The position numbers and the translations under genes are program-made. This document shows, in pieces, positions 47,241 through 60,103 of a DNA stretch of 64,000 nt (its first letter is position 1; each line of letters opens with the position of its first letter). Below the pieces are notes generated by a model, which saw only the letters and a list, made by a program, of their open reading frames with translations, did no database searches and was not told where the DNA came from. The DNA is from Bacillus sp. BA3. Its GTDB lineage: Bacteria; Bacillota; Bacilli; Bacillales; DSM-1321. The stretch spans positions 659,878 to 723,877 of the forward strand of contig PIZR01000002.1 in the NCBI GenBank assembly GCA_002835675.1, written 5' to 3'.

Positions 47241-47270
47241 ATGCCCCGGTTCTTGTTTTTCCCGGGGCAT
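47241..47270 (-). terminator. lonB terminator
   Basis: ATGCCCCGG/CCGGGGCAT stem with TTTT on the minus strand, 6 bases after the lonB stop. Confidence 0.88.
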
Positions 47271-47275
47271 CTCCT

Positions 47276-48946
47276 TTATACACTTTCTTTTTTTGATAGG
47301 TCCAAGGTTGTGAGGATTTGTTCCGACATCAATTCTTTTTTCAATGCCTGATCCAGCACTTCTTTCACATTTGAAACGGGAATGATTTCTATATCCTTGA
47401 TTTCAGATAGAAGTGGCTGCATGTTTTCAGCTGGGATGATTACTTTCTTTGCCCCGGCCAGTTTTGCCGCCTTGATTTTCGGAATGACACCGCCTATCGG
47501 TTTAACGCCGCCATGAATGCTTATTTCTCCAGTCATTGCCACTGTGTGATCAACAGGGATTTTATAAATGGCCGAGTATATGCCCGTGGCCATTGCAATT
47601 CCTGCAGAAGGGCCATCTACTGGACTTCCGCCTGGAAAGTTCACATGGATATCAAATTGACCGGCAGGCACTCCCATCGACCGTAAAACCGTAATGACAT
47701 TTTCAATTGAACCTTTTGCCATACTCTTGCGGCGAACCGATTTGCCGCTTCCACCGCCGATACTTTCTTCTTCAACGATACCAGTAATGTTTATCGATCC
47801 TTTTTCATCAGTAGCGGCCATGACCGTAACCTCGATTTCCAGCAATGCCCCGCTGTTGGGACCATAAACTGCAAGACCGTTGACAAGACCTATTTTAGAA
47901 TTCGCTTCTATTTTTCTATCCATTCTTTGTGTCAGCTGACTGCTATGGGCCATCCAATCTATATCTTCTTCTCTGATAAAAGTCCTGTTTTCATTAATTG
48001 ATATACCAGCAAGAGTCTGAATCATGTTGACAGCTTCCCTGCCATTTCGGGCATAATCGGAGATCGACTGCAAGCCTTTTTCACTGATGGTGATTCCCAC
48101 TTTATCTGAGGCATTCTTAGCCACGGTGATTATTTCCTCACGGTCAAGTTCACGGAAAAACACTTCTATGCATCTTGAGCGTATCGCAGGCGCGATTTCA
48201 TTCGGTGTTCTTGTTGTGGCCCCAATCAATCGAAAGTCAGCCGGCAGTCCATTTTTAAAAATATCATGGATGTGAGTGGGAATATTTTGATTTTCCTCTT
48301 GATAATAAGCACTTTCAAGAAAGACCTTACGATCCTCCAATACCTTTAACAGTTTATTCATCTGTATTGGATGAAGCTCCCCTATTTCATCTATGAACAG
48401 TACGCCTCCATGAGCATTGCTGACTGCACCCTGCTTTGGCTGTGGAATGCCTGCCTGTCCCATTGCCCCGGCTCCTTGATAGATTGGATCGTGCACAGAA
48501 CCAATGAGCGGATCGGCAATCCCCCGTTCATCGAACCTGGCTGTGGTGGCGTCCAATTCAACGAAAACGGCTGAATTCTTAAAAGGGGACTTGCCATTTT
48601 TCTTCGCCTCTTCCAAAACAAGTCTGGCAGCTGCCGTTTTCCCTACCCCTGGAGGACCGTAAATTATCACATGCTGGGGATTCGGCCCGCATAAAGCAGC
48701 TTTTAAAGATTTAATCCCATCTTCTTGACCGATGATTTCATTAAATGTGCTTGGTCTGACTTTCTCTGCCAATGGCTCTGTTAACGAAATCGATCTCATT
48801 TTCCGTAATTGGTCCATCTCCTTACGTGAATCACGGTCAATGGAAACTTTTTGTGTCCGCTGGCCTTTCAATAAGTTCAAAAAATACAATCCAATAATAA
48901 TCCCAAAAAACAGCTGGATAAACAACGCCAATCCTGTCCAATTCAT
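47276..48946 (-). CDS. lonB: Sporulation protease LonB
   Basis: Forespore Lon-type protease. 556 residues, starting with a membrane segment (LALFIQLFFGIIIGLYFL, 6-23) instead of the LON domain of LonA. AAA+ Walker A is [13 protein letters not shown] (about 96-108), Walker B VLFIDEIGEL, and the protease serine lies in VDGPSAGIAMATG. AGGAGGGAATACG precedes the ATG. The sigma-F-type promoter agrees with its known forespore expression. Upstream of lonA in the same direction, but separated by a terminator. Confidence 0.95.
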   Translation of the reverse strand: MNWTGLALFIQLFFGIIIGLYFLNLLKGQRTQKVSIDRDSRKEMDQLRKMRSISLTEPLAEKVRPSTFNEIIGQEDGIKSLKAALCGPNPQHVIIYGPPGVGKTAAARLVLEEAKKNGKSPFKNSAVFVELDATTARFDERGIADPLIGSVHDPIYQGAGAMGQAGIPQPKQGAVSNAHGGVLFIDEIGELHPIQMNKLLKVLEDRKVFLESAYYQEENQNIPTHIHDIFKNGLPADFRLIGATTRTPNEIAPAIRSRCIEVFFRELDREEIITVAKNASDKVGITISEKGLQSISDYARNGREAVNMIQTLAGISINENRTFIREEDIDWMAHSSQLTQRMDRKIEANSKIGLVNGLAVYGPNSGALLEIEVTVMAATDEKGSINITGIVEEESIGGGSGKSVRRKSMAKGSIENVITVLRSMGVPAGQFDIHVNFPGGSPVDGPSAGIAMATGIYSAIYKIPVDHTVAMTGEISIHGGVKPIGGVIPKIKAAKLAGAKKVIIPAENMQPLLSEIKDIEIIPVSNVKEVLDQALKKELMSEQILTTLDLSKKESV

Positions 48947-48985
48947 CGTATTCCCTCCTGCACTCTCCTAGTTTGTCATTTCTGT

Positions 48986-49016
48986 TAGTATCTCCTTTGG
49001 AAGGGCGATATTATCC
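48986..49016 (-). promoter_or_regulatory. Sigma-F-type promoter of lonB
   Basis: GGATA (49012-49016), 16 bases, GGAGATACTA (48986-48995). The -10 is a full match to GGNRANAHTR and the -35 is 4/5 to GYWTA, 40 bases upstream of the start. Confidence 0.65.
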
Positions 49017-49089
49017 AAGAAATTCGTGTTGAAAATTTTGGCGTTTTTATTCTAAGTAACAACAAATTGAAAAAAAGACAAAGAAAAAG

Positions 49090-49113
49090 ACTACCAGGAT
49101 GAACCGGCAGTCT
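49090..49113 (-). terminator. Second terminator-like hairpin after clpX
   Basis: GACTGCCGG pairs with CCTGGTAGTC, followed on the minus strand by T5 and later T-runs. A diverged copy of the hairpin at 49317, on the far side of the inserted repeat. Confidence 0.65.
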
Positions 49114-49114
49114 C

Positions 49115-49132
49115 AGACTGTAAACAACTCGA
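49115..49132 (+). mobile_element. IS1182-type terminal sequence, decayed
   Basis: CAGACTGTAAACAACTCG follows the hairpin at 49090-49113 directly. Same motif and arrangement as at 2931, 11166 and 27262, but no transposase codons remain before the repeat at 49171. Confidence 0.45.
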
Positions 49133-49170
49133 AATTAACTGGTTTTACCCTATTGTTTTGAGGTTTTAAC

Positions 49171-49297
49171 GTTGATTTTCACTACAGGCACTCGCTTTCC
49201 GCGGACGGTCCGGGAGCCTCCTCGGCGCTCTGCCCCTGCGGGGTCTCCCTTGGACGCGTATTCCCGCAGGAGTCTCGTACCTTACGTTACAATCAAC
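49171..49297. repeat. GC-rich palindromic intergenic repeat, copy 2
   Basis: 127 bp with GTTGATT...AATCAAC ends and the same internal blocks, in the same orientation, as copy 1 at 10739. Lies between two terminator-like hairpins downstream of clpX. Confidence 0.85.
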
Positions 49298-49316
49298 TTT
49301 GGTCTATAAACAAAAA

Positions 49317-49341
49317 GACTGCCAGCATTAACTGGCAGCCT
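49317..49341 (-). terminator. clpX terminator
   Basis: GGCTGCCAG/CTGGCAGTC stem, T5 on the minus strand, 16 bases after the clpX stop. Confidence 0.88.
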
Positions 49342-49356
49342 TTCTTTTCCATATTA

Positions 49357-50625
49357 TCAAGCAGATGTTTTCTTTTCTTGTCCTTTGATGGTTGTACCGT
49401 CTTTAAGGACGAGCTTTGGAGATTCATTTTTCGAAATCGTGCTGCCTGTGATTACACATTTTGCTACATCATCACGTGAAGGCAGATCGAACATCACTTC
49501 AAGAATGATGCCTTCGATGATGGACCGCAGACCACGTGCACCAGTTTTACGTTCAATTGCCTTTTTAGCAATTTCACTTAGCGCTTCCTGTTCGAATTCC
49601 AATTCAACATCGTCTAGTTCAAGCAACTTTTGATATTGTTTAACAAGGGCATTTTTCGGTTTTGTCAGGATTTCAATCAACGCAGCTTCATCCAATTGCT
49701 CAAGAGTCGCAATTACCGGAAGACGACCGATGAATTCCGGAATTAATCCGAAACGAAGCAAGTCTTCAGGAAGGACTTTTGAAAGCAATTCTTTTTCTGC
49801 AACATCATCCTTTTTCACGTCAGAGCCAAATCCAATGACTTTTTGACCAAGACGGCGTTTGATGATCGGTTCGATGCCATCAAAGGCACCGCCGCAGATG
49901 AACAAAATATTGGTCGTATCGATTTGGATGAATTCCTGATGTGGATGTTTACGTCCACCTTGAGGCGGAACGCTTGCAACCGTTCCTTCAAGGATTTTCA
50001 ATAATGCTTGTTGCACACCCTCACCAGACACATCACGTGTAATAGAAGGATTTTCCGATTTACGGGCAACTTTATCGATTTCATCAATATAAATGATGCC
50101 TTTTTCCGCTTTTTCCACATCATAATCAGCGGCTTGGATCAGCTTTAGAAGGATGTTTTCGACATCTTCCCCAACATATCCAGCTTCCGTCAATGAAGTG
50201 GCATCAGCAATCGCAAATGGAACATTCAGTAAGCGCGCCAATGTTTGCGCAAGAAGGGTTTTCCCGCTTCCCGTCGGTCCGATCAGGGCGATGTTACTTT
50301 TAGAAAGCTCCACATCGTCGACTTTGCTATTGGAATTGATACGTTTATAATGGTTGTAAACAGCGACAGCCAAAGATTTCTTTGCCTGTTCTTGTCCAAT
50401 AACATATTCGTCAAGAATTTCACGGATTTCCATAGGTTTAGGAACATCCCTGAATTCTACTTCTTCATCAGTGCCCAGCTCTTCTTCGACGATCTCCGTA
50501 CAAAGTTCTATACACTCGTCACAAATATAGACACCTGGACCAGCAACCAGTTTACGGACTTGTTCTTGTGTTTTACCGCAAAAAGAACATTTTAACTGTC
50601 CTTTTTCATCATTAAATTTAAACAT
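49357..50625 (-). CDS. clpX: ATP-dependent Clp protease ATP-binding subunit ClpX
   Basis: AAA+ unfoldase that feeds ClpP. 422 residues with the N-terminal C4 zinc domain ([17 protein letters not shown]; about 10-40), Walker [13 protein letters not shown] (about 115-126), Walker [10 protein letters not shown] and the [22 protein letters not shown] pore region. 431 bases separate it from tig; no gene is seen there. Confidence 0.97.
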   Translation of the reverse strand: MFKFNDEKGQLKCSFCGKTQEQVRKLVAGPGVYICDECIELCTEIVEEELGTDEEVEFRDVPKPMEIREILDEYVIGQEQAKKSLAVAVYNHYKRINSNSKVDDVELSKSNIALIGPTGSGKTLLAQTLARLLNVPFAIADATSLTEAGYVGEDVENILLKLIQAADYDVEKAEKGIIYIDEIDKVARKSENPSITRDVSGEGVQQALLKILEGTVASVPPQGGRKHPHQEFIQIDTTNILFICGGAFDGIEPIIKRRLGQKVIGFGSDVKKDDVAEKELLSKVLPEDLLRFGLIPEFIGRLPVIATLEQLDEAALIEILTKPKNALVKQYQKLLELDDVELEFEQEALSEIAKKAIERKTGARGLRSIIEGIILEVMFDLPSRDDVAKCVITGSTISKNESPKLVLKDGTTIKGQEKKTSA

Positions 50626-50990
50626 GTACGTTCACCCCTTTAAATACTCTTCCAACTCTATTACATAGCGGTACCTAATCGTAATGAAAAAAAACGAGGC
50701 ACACATCTACTTAAACATTCCAAAATCCCTAGTATGTTTTGCATTTTATCATGTTCTTGGAAGTTTAGTAACAAAAATGCTCACGCGTCCGAGTTGTTAA
50801 ATAAGTACAATAATCAATCAATATGTATTTGCCCTTTACCAGTATGCCCAAAACTTTGGATTTTTAAAAGCAGGATTTGCTGTATAAATATGTATATGCG
50901 GTATTAGAACTAATCTACACTGAAATCCAAAAAAAATCAATCAGGAAATAACCGATATTTGAAATTTACACTAATTCTCAATATGTATAA
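50626..50990. other. Intergenic region clpX / tig
   Basis: AT-rich, no credible ORF. TTACTA, 17 bases, TAAAAT around 50735-50770 (minus) is a weak clpX promoter candidate. The rest shows nothing I can name. Confidence 0.35.
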
Positions 50991-51018
50991 AACAAGGCAC
51001 GATTACTCGCGCCTTGTT
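50991..51018 (-). terminator. tig terminator
   Basis: AACAAGGCGCGAG/TCGTGCCTTGTT imperfect stem, then TTTT; about 40 bases past the tig stop. Confidence 0.8.
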
Positions 51019-51056
51019 TTTTAAAGGAAATATTTAAATCTACTTATTTATAAAAA

Positions 51057-52349
51057 TTATTTTGCGTCAACTGTTTTGCTGTTTTCTACCAAGAAGTCAA
51101 TTGCTTTCTTAATTTTAAGATCGCCTTTGATTCCTTCTAAGTTTCCAAGAGCTTGTTTGATCGCATCAACTTCCATATTGTACATAGTAGCCATTTGTGC
51201 AAGTTCAGCTTCTACGTCCTCGTCAGTCGCTTCAAGTTTTTCAACTTCAGCGATTGCTTCAAGAGTTAGGCTCGTACGAACTTGTCCTTCAGCTTCTTCT
51301 TTCATTTGCGCTTTTAAAGCTTCTTCGTCTTGACCTGAGAATTGGTAGTAAAGCTCCAAATTCAGACCTTGAGATTGAATGCGTTGAGAGAACTCATTCA
51401 TCATGCGGTCAACTTCATTTGAAATCATCGCTTCAGGAACGTCCATTTCTGCGCCTTCAACAGCTTTACCAATTACAGTGTTTTGAATGAAGTTTTCTTC
51501 TTCGTGCTTTTTGTCATGCTCTAATTTATGTTTTGTTTTTTCTTTAAGTTCAGCCAAAGTTTCCACTTCGTCGTCGACATCTTTCGCGAACTCATCATCC
51601 AACTCAGGAAGTTGTTTTGTTTTGATTTCGTGAATTTTCACTTTGAATACTGCTGGTTTACCTGCAAGTTCAGCAGCATGGTATTCTTCAGGGAATGTAA
51701 CTTCGATATCTTTTTCAGCACCAGTTTCAAGACCGACAAGTTGCTCTTCAAATCCTGGAATGAAAGAGTTTGAACCGATTTCCAATGAATGGTTTTCTGA
51801 AGCTCCGCCTTCGAATGCTTCACCATCAACGAATCCTTCAAAGTCAAGAACAACTGTATCGCCTTCAGCAACTTGTCCTTCTTCTTTAACGACAAGCTCA
51901 GCTTGACGCTCTTGTAAAGTTTTCAATTCGTTTTCAACATCTTCGTCAGTTACTTCAGTATTGAATTTTTCAACTTCAACACCTTTGTAATCTCCCAATT
52001 TAACTTCAGGCTTAACTGTTACAGTTGCAGTGAAGATCAGGTTTTCGCCTTTTTCCATTTTCTCGATGTCGATTTCAGGACGATCTACAGGCTGAATTCC
52101 AGCTTCTTCGACAGCATTTGCATAAGCATCTGGAAGAATGATATCAAGCGCATCTTGGTAAAGTGATTCTACGCCGAATTTTTTTTCGAACATTTGACGT
52201 GGCATTTTACCTTTACGGAAGCCAGGTACATTTACTTGTTTCACTACTTTTTTGAAAGCTGCGTCTAAACCTTCGTTTACTTTTGCAGCGTCAACTTCAA
52301 TTGTTAGTACGCCTTGATTACCTTCTTGTTTTTCCCATTTTACAGACAT
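51057..52349 (-). CDS. tig: Trigger factor
   Basis: Ribosome-bound chaperone with peptidyl-prolyl isomerase activity. The ATG at 52349 (GGAGGGAAACAC) gives 430 residues beginning [19 protein letters not shown]. The ribosome-binding signature is visible as [11 protein letters not shown] (about 42-52), the FKBP domain spans roughly 150-240 ([20 protein letters not shown]), and the helical C-terminal domain follows. Upstream in-frame codons lack a binding site. Confidence 0.97.
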   Translation of the reverse strand: MSVKWEKQEGNQGVLTIEVDAAKVNEGLDAAFKKVVKQVNVPGFRKGKMPRQMFEKKFGVESLYQDALDIILPDAYANAVEEAGIQPVDRPEIDIEKMEKGENLIFTATVTVKPEVKLGDYKGVEVEKFNTEVTDEDVENELKTLQERQAELVVKEEGQVAEGDTVVLDFEGFVDGEAFEGGASENHSLEIGSNSFIPGFEEQLVGLETGAEKDIEVTFPEEYHAAELAGKPAVFKVKIHEIKTKQLPELDDEFAKDVDDEVETLAELKEKTKHKLEHDKKHEEENFIQNTVIGKAVEGAEMDVPEAMISNEVDRMMNEFSQRIQSQGLNLELYYQFSGQDEEALKAQMKEEAEGQVRTSLTLEAIAEVEKLEATDEDVEAELAQMATMYNMEVDAIKQALGNLEGIKGDLKIKKAIDFLVENSKTVDAK

Positions 52350-52533
52350 GTGTTTCCCTCCAAAAAATCTATATACTTCAATAATAAGCATTGGATGAAT
52401 ATGCTTTGCAAGTGTTAACAAGTCATCCTTCAAATATACCCAAAAAATATTGGGGAAATCGTCAAAATTAGACGAATATACATTACAACCACTACATTAT
52501 ACCACAGGATTAATCTGTTACAACAGCAATAGC

Positions 52534-53568
52534 TTAAATAATGGGATAAGAAATTTCTTCAATTTCTTTTATATAGGAAAGAATATCCGCAATGCTTTCC
52601 TCATCAGCCTGGTACTGGTCCGCTAAGTCCCTACCGAAAACTTCCCCGGTCATGTATTCTTCCGCCAAGGCATGATATGCAGCTGCCCATGCAGGCAAGC
52701 TTTCAGGTCCGGGTTCAAAAGGGAACAATAAAAAAGAATGACGTTCAATCAAACTATGGACCATTTCAAATAAGCTCGGATTATCCTGACTGATTTCCTC
52801 TTCGGTCAGTCCGGTTACCTTCTTATAGAAGTCCGTCTCCTTCAAACTTTTCAATCCCCTTGGTATGACCGACTTCGATTGATTGAATTTCCTCAACGTC
52901 ACTTCCTCGTTATATTCCTGGTCGATAAGAATGTTAAGGAGCATCGTTTTAAAGAAAGGGTGTCCCTCTTCTTTTTGTAGAAATTTTTCGACTTGAGGGA
53001 TAAATGGTCGAATATTGATATTCGTTAGTTTTGAAATGACCATTAGCATTTCATTATCCGTTTTCCCTTCAAAAAGTTCATCCTCCTGCAATTCCTCTGA
53101 AAGCTGCTGATTTTGCCTTTCCCTCTCCTCTTTTTTATCCTCAAGGGCCCTTTTACTGAACTGAAGCATCTTTTCGAAATGTTCCTCTTTATCAAAAGGA
53201 ATTTGGCTTTCTTCAAATAGCAGTTCGATCGTCGTGACCATTTCCTGATGCTCGCCTAATTGCAGCAGAACCATCAAATAAATATTGATCAGTTGAAAAT
53301 AGTCACCGATGCCTTTATTCAGCATCTCTATACACAACTCTTTTGACTCCTTGTAATGCTCAAGTTCGACTAGTGAGACCACTAGTCCCATGCAAACTTC
53401 ATCATTCTCGGGCTCATACTCCCTGGCTTGGCTGAAAAGCTGTGCAGCCGCTTTAAAGTTTCTGTTTCCAAGCTCATCCAGTCCCTTTGCAATCAGCCTA
53501 TCACCGAGATTTGGAAAGGCGATAATCTTGGTTTCTTCGGCCTTCTTTTGGTTATTCTCATTATCCAT
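52534..53568 (-). CDS. ysoA: TPR repeat protein YsoA
   Basis: Tetratricopeptide-repeat protein of unknown role, in the conserved leuD-ysoA-tig order. 344 residues: two to three TPR-like helical pairs at about 22-135 (FKAAAQLFSQAREYEPENDEVC), a charged coiled coil (150-185) and a C-terminal all-helical part with LPAWAAAYHALAEEYM. Soluble, no signal peptide. Probably a scaffold for protein contacts. Confidence 0.88.
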   Translation of the reverse strand: MDNENNQKKAEETKIIAFPNLGDRLIAKGLDELGNRNFKAAAQLFSQAREYEPENDEVCMGLVVSLVELEHYKESKELCIEMLNKGIGDYFQLINIYLMVLLQLGEHQEMVTTIELLFEESQIPFDKEEHFEKMLQFSKRALEDKKEERERQNQQLSEELQEDELFEGKTDNEMLMVISKLTNINIRPFIPQVEKFLQKEEGHPFFKTMLLNILIDQEYNEEVTLRKFNQSKSVIPRGLKSLKETDFYKKVTGLTEEEISQDNPSLFEMVHSLIERHSFLLFPFEPGPESLPAWAAAYHALAEEYMTGEVFGRDLADQYQADEESIADILSYIKEIEEISYPII

Positions 53569-53682
53569 CCTATTTTCCGCCTCACCGTTCGCTTTTTGAG
53601 AAACAGTTTAGCATGTAATAGCAGGAAACACAAAATTTATATGGGGCGGATGAACACCTTTCTTTCTTTCCCAGATAAAAAA

Positions 53683-53720
53683 ATCCCGCATCCTTTCTAA
53701 TCAAGAAAGGAGAACGGGAT
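53683..53720 (-). terminator. leuD terminator (end of ilv-leu operon)
   Basis: ATCCCG...CTTTCT and AGAAAGG...CGGGAT stem with T7 on the minus strand, 20 bases after leuD. Confidence 0.9.
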
Positions 53721-53740
53721 ATGACCTTCTTCTATTAATA

Positions 53741-54340
53741 TTAAATGCTCGAAACAGCCTTTTTTTGAGATTCATAGGCAGAAATCTCTTTATCATATTG
53801 AAGCGTTATCGAAATTTCATCCCAGCCTTTGATGAGCATTTCCTTCCAATATGGATGAATTTCAAAGCTTGTTTCAAACCCTTGACCATCATTCAATGTC
53901 TGATTGGGGAGGTCGATCGTCAACTCATAGTCAGGTGCGGACACTCTCTCCATTAAATAGTTTACTTCAGCCTGGGTTAAAGCGATGGGGACCATCCCAT
54001 TTTTCATGCAATTACTTTTAAAGATATCAGCATAAGACGGAGCGATGATGATATCGAATCCATAATCTTTCAATGACCAAGGGGCATGCTCACGCGAAGA
54101 ACCGCAGCCAAAATTTTCTCCTGCTATTAAAATGGACGTGTTTTGATTATGAGGCTGATTCAATTCAAAATCAGGACGCTTCTGTCCATTTTCATCAAAA
54201 CGCCAGTTATAGAATAAAAATTCGCCAAATCCGCTTCGCTCAATCCGTTTTAAAAATTGCTTTGGAATGATTTGGTCCGTATCCACGTTTTTACGGTCAA
54301 GTGCCGCCGCTCTTCCTTTATATATAGTAATGGGTTCCAT
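53741..54340 (-). CDS. leuD: 3-isopropylmalate dehydratase small subunit
   Basis: Partner of LeuC in isomerising isopropylmalate. The ATG at 54340, after GGAGGTGCATAGA, gives 199 residues (MEPITIYKGRAAALDRKNVD); the earlier GTG lies in the binding site. NVDTDQIIPKQFL and GENFGCGSSREHAPWSL are the family motifs. Last gene of the operon, 28 bases after leuC. Confidence 0.97.
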   Translation of the reverse strand: MEPITIYKGRAAALDRKNVDTDQIIPKQFLKRIERSGFGEFLFYNWRFDENGQKRPDFELNQPHNQNTSILIAGENFGCGSSREHAPWSLKDYGFDIIIAPSYADIFKSNCMKNGMVPIALTQAEVNYLMERVSAPDYELTIDLPNQTLNDGQGFETSFEIHPYWKEMLIKGWDEISITLQYDKEISAYESQKKAVSSI

Positions 54341-54368
54341 TCTATGCACCTCCGGTTAATTCGTATTC

Positions 54369-55778
54369 TTAATGGACTTGTTCAGTTCTTTTCAAATTCC
54401 TAATATCGACAAATTTCCCATGAATGGCGGCCGCGGCAGCCATAGCCGGACTAACCAGGTGCGTTCTTGCTCCAGCGCCTTGCCTGCCTTCGAAGTTCCG
54501 ATTACTTGTGGAGGCACAATGCTCACCGGACGGAACCACGTCAGGATTCATGCTCAGGCACATGCTGCAGCCCGATTCACGCCATTCGAAGCCCGCAGAT
54601 TTGAAGATTTCATCCAACCCTTCATCTTCCGCTTGCCTTTTGACGCTTTGTGAACCGGGAACGACCATCGCCCGAACTCCTTTTTGAACAGTTTGGCCTT
54701 CGATCATTTCTGCAGCTTGCCGTAAGTCCTCAATGCGCGAATTGGTACACGATCCTATGAAAACATGTTGTACGGGAATTTCCGTGATCGGCATGCCTTC
54801 CTTAAGACCCATATACTCAATGGCTCGATTCAGTTCCTTGGGATCCATGATATCTTCCGCGAAGGTAGGCACTTTACCGTCCACGCCACTAGCCATTCCA
54901 GGATTCGTCCCCCAGCTCACCATCGGTGGAATCAAACTGCCATCAAGAATGATTTCTTGGTCATAAACAGCATCCTCATCACTGGAAAGTGACTTCCAGT
55001 CCTGAACACATCGCTCGAACTCTTCTCCTTTCGGCAAATATTTACGACCTTTCAAATAAGAGAACGTGGTTTCATCGGGAGCTACCAGCCCCGCTCTTGC
55101 CCCGCCTTCGATCGACATATTGCAAACCGTCATTCTCTCTTCCATCGACATATCCCGGAAAACTTCCCCACAATACTCAATGATATGTCCAGTACCGAAA
55201 TTGACGCCAAATTTAGAAATCACATATAAAATGACATCTTTCGCCATCACACCATGACCAAGCTTGCCATTAACCTCAAGCTTTAATGTTTTCGGTTTAG
55301 TTTGCCATAGGGTTTGTGTAGCCAAAACATGCTCGACCTCACTCGTACCGATTCCAAACGCAATCGAGCCAAACGCACCATGTGTGGAAGTATGACTGTC
55401 TCCGCAGACAATCGTCATTCCTGGCTGTGTAAGCCCTAATTCCGGCCCGATAACGTGAACGATACCTTGATCCGGGCTGTCTAAATCAGCAAGGCGGATG
55501 CCGAACTCCTTACAGTTTTGCTCAAGCGCCTCTAGTTGTTTCCTTGCAATATCATCCTCGATGAAATAGCGGTTAACGGTTGGCACATTATGATCCATTG
55601 TCGCGAAAGTACGGTCGGGTCTTCTGACTGTGCGTCCTTTTAATCTCAATCCTTCAAATGCTTGCGGAGAGGTCACTTCATGAATATATTGAAGGTCTAT
55701 ATAAATTAAATCCGGTTTATTCTCCTCTTCATTTACAATATGGCGATCCCATATTTTCTCTATTATCGACTTTCCCAT
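54369..55778 (-). CDS. leuC: 3-isopropylmalate dehydratase large subunit
   Basis: [4Fe-4S] aconitase-family subunit of leucine synthesis. The ATG at 55778 follows GAGGTGGG; a GTG just before it is less likely. 469 residues with cluster cysteines in [12 protein letters not shown] and [12 protein letters not shown], plus [12 protein letters not shown] near the substrate site. 70 bases after leuB. Confidence 0.97.
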   Translation of the reverse strand: MGKSIIEKIWDRHIVNEEENKPDLIYIDLQYIHEVTSPQAFEGLRLKGRTVRRPDRTFATMDHNVPTVNRYFIEDDIARKQLEALEQNCKEFGIRLADLDSPDQGIVHVIGPELGLTQPGMTIVCGDSHTSTHGAFGSIAFGIGTSEVEHVLATQTLWQTKPKTLKLEVNGKLGHGVMAKDVILYVISKFGVNFGTGHIIEYCGEVFRDMSMEERMTVCNMSIEGGARAGLVAPDETTFSYLKGRKYLPKGEEFERCVQDWKSLSSDEDAVYDQEIILDGSLIPPMVSWGTNPGMASGVDGKVPTFAEDIMDPKELNRAIEYMGLKEGMPITEIPVQHVFIGSCTNSRIEDLRQAAEMIEGQTVQKGVRAMVVPGSQSVKRQAEDEGLDEIFKSAGFEWRESGCSMCLSMNPDVVPSGEHCASTSNRNFEGRQGAGARTHLVSPAMAAAAAIHGKFVDIRNLKRTEQVH

Positions 55779-55848
55779 CACTATCCCACCTCGATCAATC
55801 TTGTATTTTTTTAAAAAACACGGCCTATTGTTAGGCCGTGAAAGAAGT

Positions 55849-56961
55849 TTATGCGTAAGCTCCCATGATATTGGAAATAGCTTCCTGGTCTAAAAGATTT
55901 GCTTTTATTTCTGCGATCATCTCTGAAGTGGATGTAATATTTGGTTGGCCATTTGCGATGTCGCCTGTTCTTAAGCCATATTCAAGGACCGTTTCCACAG
56001 CCTGCTCAACGGCTTTCGCCTCATCTTCCAAACCAAAGGATAGACGCAGCATGGAAGCCGCTGATAAAATCGTCCCAATCGGATTAGCCAGGTTTTTGCC
56101 TGCGATATCCGGGGCGGAGCCATGAATCGGTTCATATAGATTAGGCCCATTTGTTGATATGGAGGCGGAAGGAAGCATTCCAAGCGAGCCAGTCAATACC
56201 GACGCTTCATCGCTTAAAATATCACCGAACATATTCTCCGTCACGATAATATCAAATTGTTTCGGGTTTTTGATCAATTGCATGGCCGCATTATCAACAA
56301 GCATATGTTCAAGGATTACATCCGGATAGTCCTTGGCAATTTCTTCAGCTGTCTCACGCCACATCCTGCTTGATTCAAGAACATTCGCTTTATCCACGGA
56401 TGTTACTTTTTTCTTGCGATCCGATGCTAATGCAAAAGCAAGTTCAATGATGCGCTTCATTTCGCTTTTCTGATAGAAAAGTGTATCGACGACCGCCTCT
56501 TGCCCTTCTTTTTCCATGCGCTCACTTGGCTTTCCGAAATAAAGGCCGCCTGTCAGTTCCCTGACAATCACGAAATCCACATCTTCAATGAATTCCTTTT
56601 TAAGAGGAGAAGATTCCGACAAGCTGGAATAATAGCTGATTGGACGGATGTTAGCATAAAGATTCAAATCTTTGCGGATTTTCAACAAACCTCGTTCTGG
56701 TCTTAGGTGCGCAGGCTGGTCATCCCACTTAGGTCCTCCAACGGCCCCTAATAATACCGCATCGCTGTTTTTACAAATCTCCACTGTTTCATCCGGCAGG
56801 GGTGCACCTGTGTTATCGATGGCCCCGCCGCCAATCTCACCATATTGAAATTCAAAATCGTGTCCATATCTTTGGGCAACGGCTTCGAGGATTTCTACAG
56901 CGCCTCTTGTTACTTCTTTCCCGATGCCATCTCCTTGAAGCACCGCAATATTCCTTTTCAT
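55849..56961 (-). CDS. leuB: 3-isopropylmalate dehydrogenase
   Basis: NAD-dependent oxidative decarboxylase. 370 residues with [12 protein letters not shown] (6-17), the [11 protein letters not shown] and [10 protein letters not shown] substrate segments, the metal-binding [19 protein letters not shown] and [31 protein letters not shown] precedes the ATG, 15 bases after leuA. Confidence 0.98.
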   Translation of the reverse strand: MKRNIAVLQGDGIGKEVTRGAVEILEAVAQRYGHDFEFQYGEIGGGAIDNTGAPLPDETVEICKNSDAVLLGAVGGPKWDDQPAHLRPERGLLKIRKDLNLYANIRPISYYSSLSESSPLKKEFIEDVDFVIVRELTGGLYFGKPSERMEKEGQEAVVDTLFYQKSEMKRIIELAFALASDRKKKVTSVDKANVLESSRMWRETAEEIAKDYPDVILEHMLVDNAAMQLIKNPKQFDIIVTENMFGDILSDEASVLTGSLGMLPSASISTNGPNLYEPIHGSAPDIAGKNLANPIGTILSAASMLRLSFGLEDEAKAVEQAVETVLEYGLRTGDIANGQPNITSTSEMIAEIKANLLDQEAISNIMGAYA

Positions 56962-56976
56962 CGAAATCTCCCCTTC

Positions 56977-59581
<2,605 letters not shown>

Positions 59582-59587
59582 TTATTT

Positions 59588-60100
59588 CTATACGATTGTC
59601 GCACTCTTAGCGTGTGCAATTTGCATTCCACGCGGGATGGCGGCTGTCCCTGTCCTTGCCAATTCCTTGATGCCATATGGCTTGATCAGTTCAATGAAGG
59701 CTTCGATTTTATCCGATTCCCCTGTGATTTGAACTGTCAGGCTATCTTTACTGACATCAATAACTGAAGCTCGGAAGGGTTCGATGACTGAATAAATCTC
59801 GGCTCGGGTTTGTGTAGTCACCAATATTTTAATGAGTGCAAGTTCCCTCGCCACAATCGATTGATTCGTAATATCATATACTTTCAAAACATCGATCTGC
59901 TTATTCAATTGCTTGGTGATCTGTTCAATGACAGCTTCGTCATCAACATCGACCACGAAGGTCATCCTTGAAATGCCATCCTGTTCGGAAGGTCCGACAG
60001 TCATGCCTTCAATGTTATAATTTCTTTTCGTGAACAGGTTCGTAATCCGATTCAGGACGCCTGGCCTGTTGTTCACGGTGAGGCTAAGAATTCCCTTCAT
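59588..60100 (-). CDS. ilvH: Acetolactate synthase small subunit
   Basis: ACT-domain regulatory subunit that confers valine sensitivity. 170 residues; the first ACT domain reads ILSLTVNNRPGVLNRITNLF (4-23), followed by KRNYNIEGMTVG. Begins 3 bases after the ilvB stop. Confidence 0.97.
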   Translation of the reverse strand: MKGILSLTVNNRPGVLNRITNLFTKRNYNIEGMTVGPSEQDGISRMTFVVDVDDEAVIEQITKQLNKQIDVLKVYDITNQSIVARELALIKILVTTQTRAEIYSVIEPFRASVIDVSKDSLTVQITGESDKIEAFIELIKPYGIKELARTGTAAIPRGMQIAHAKSATIV

Positions 60101-60103
60101 TGA

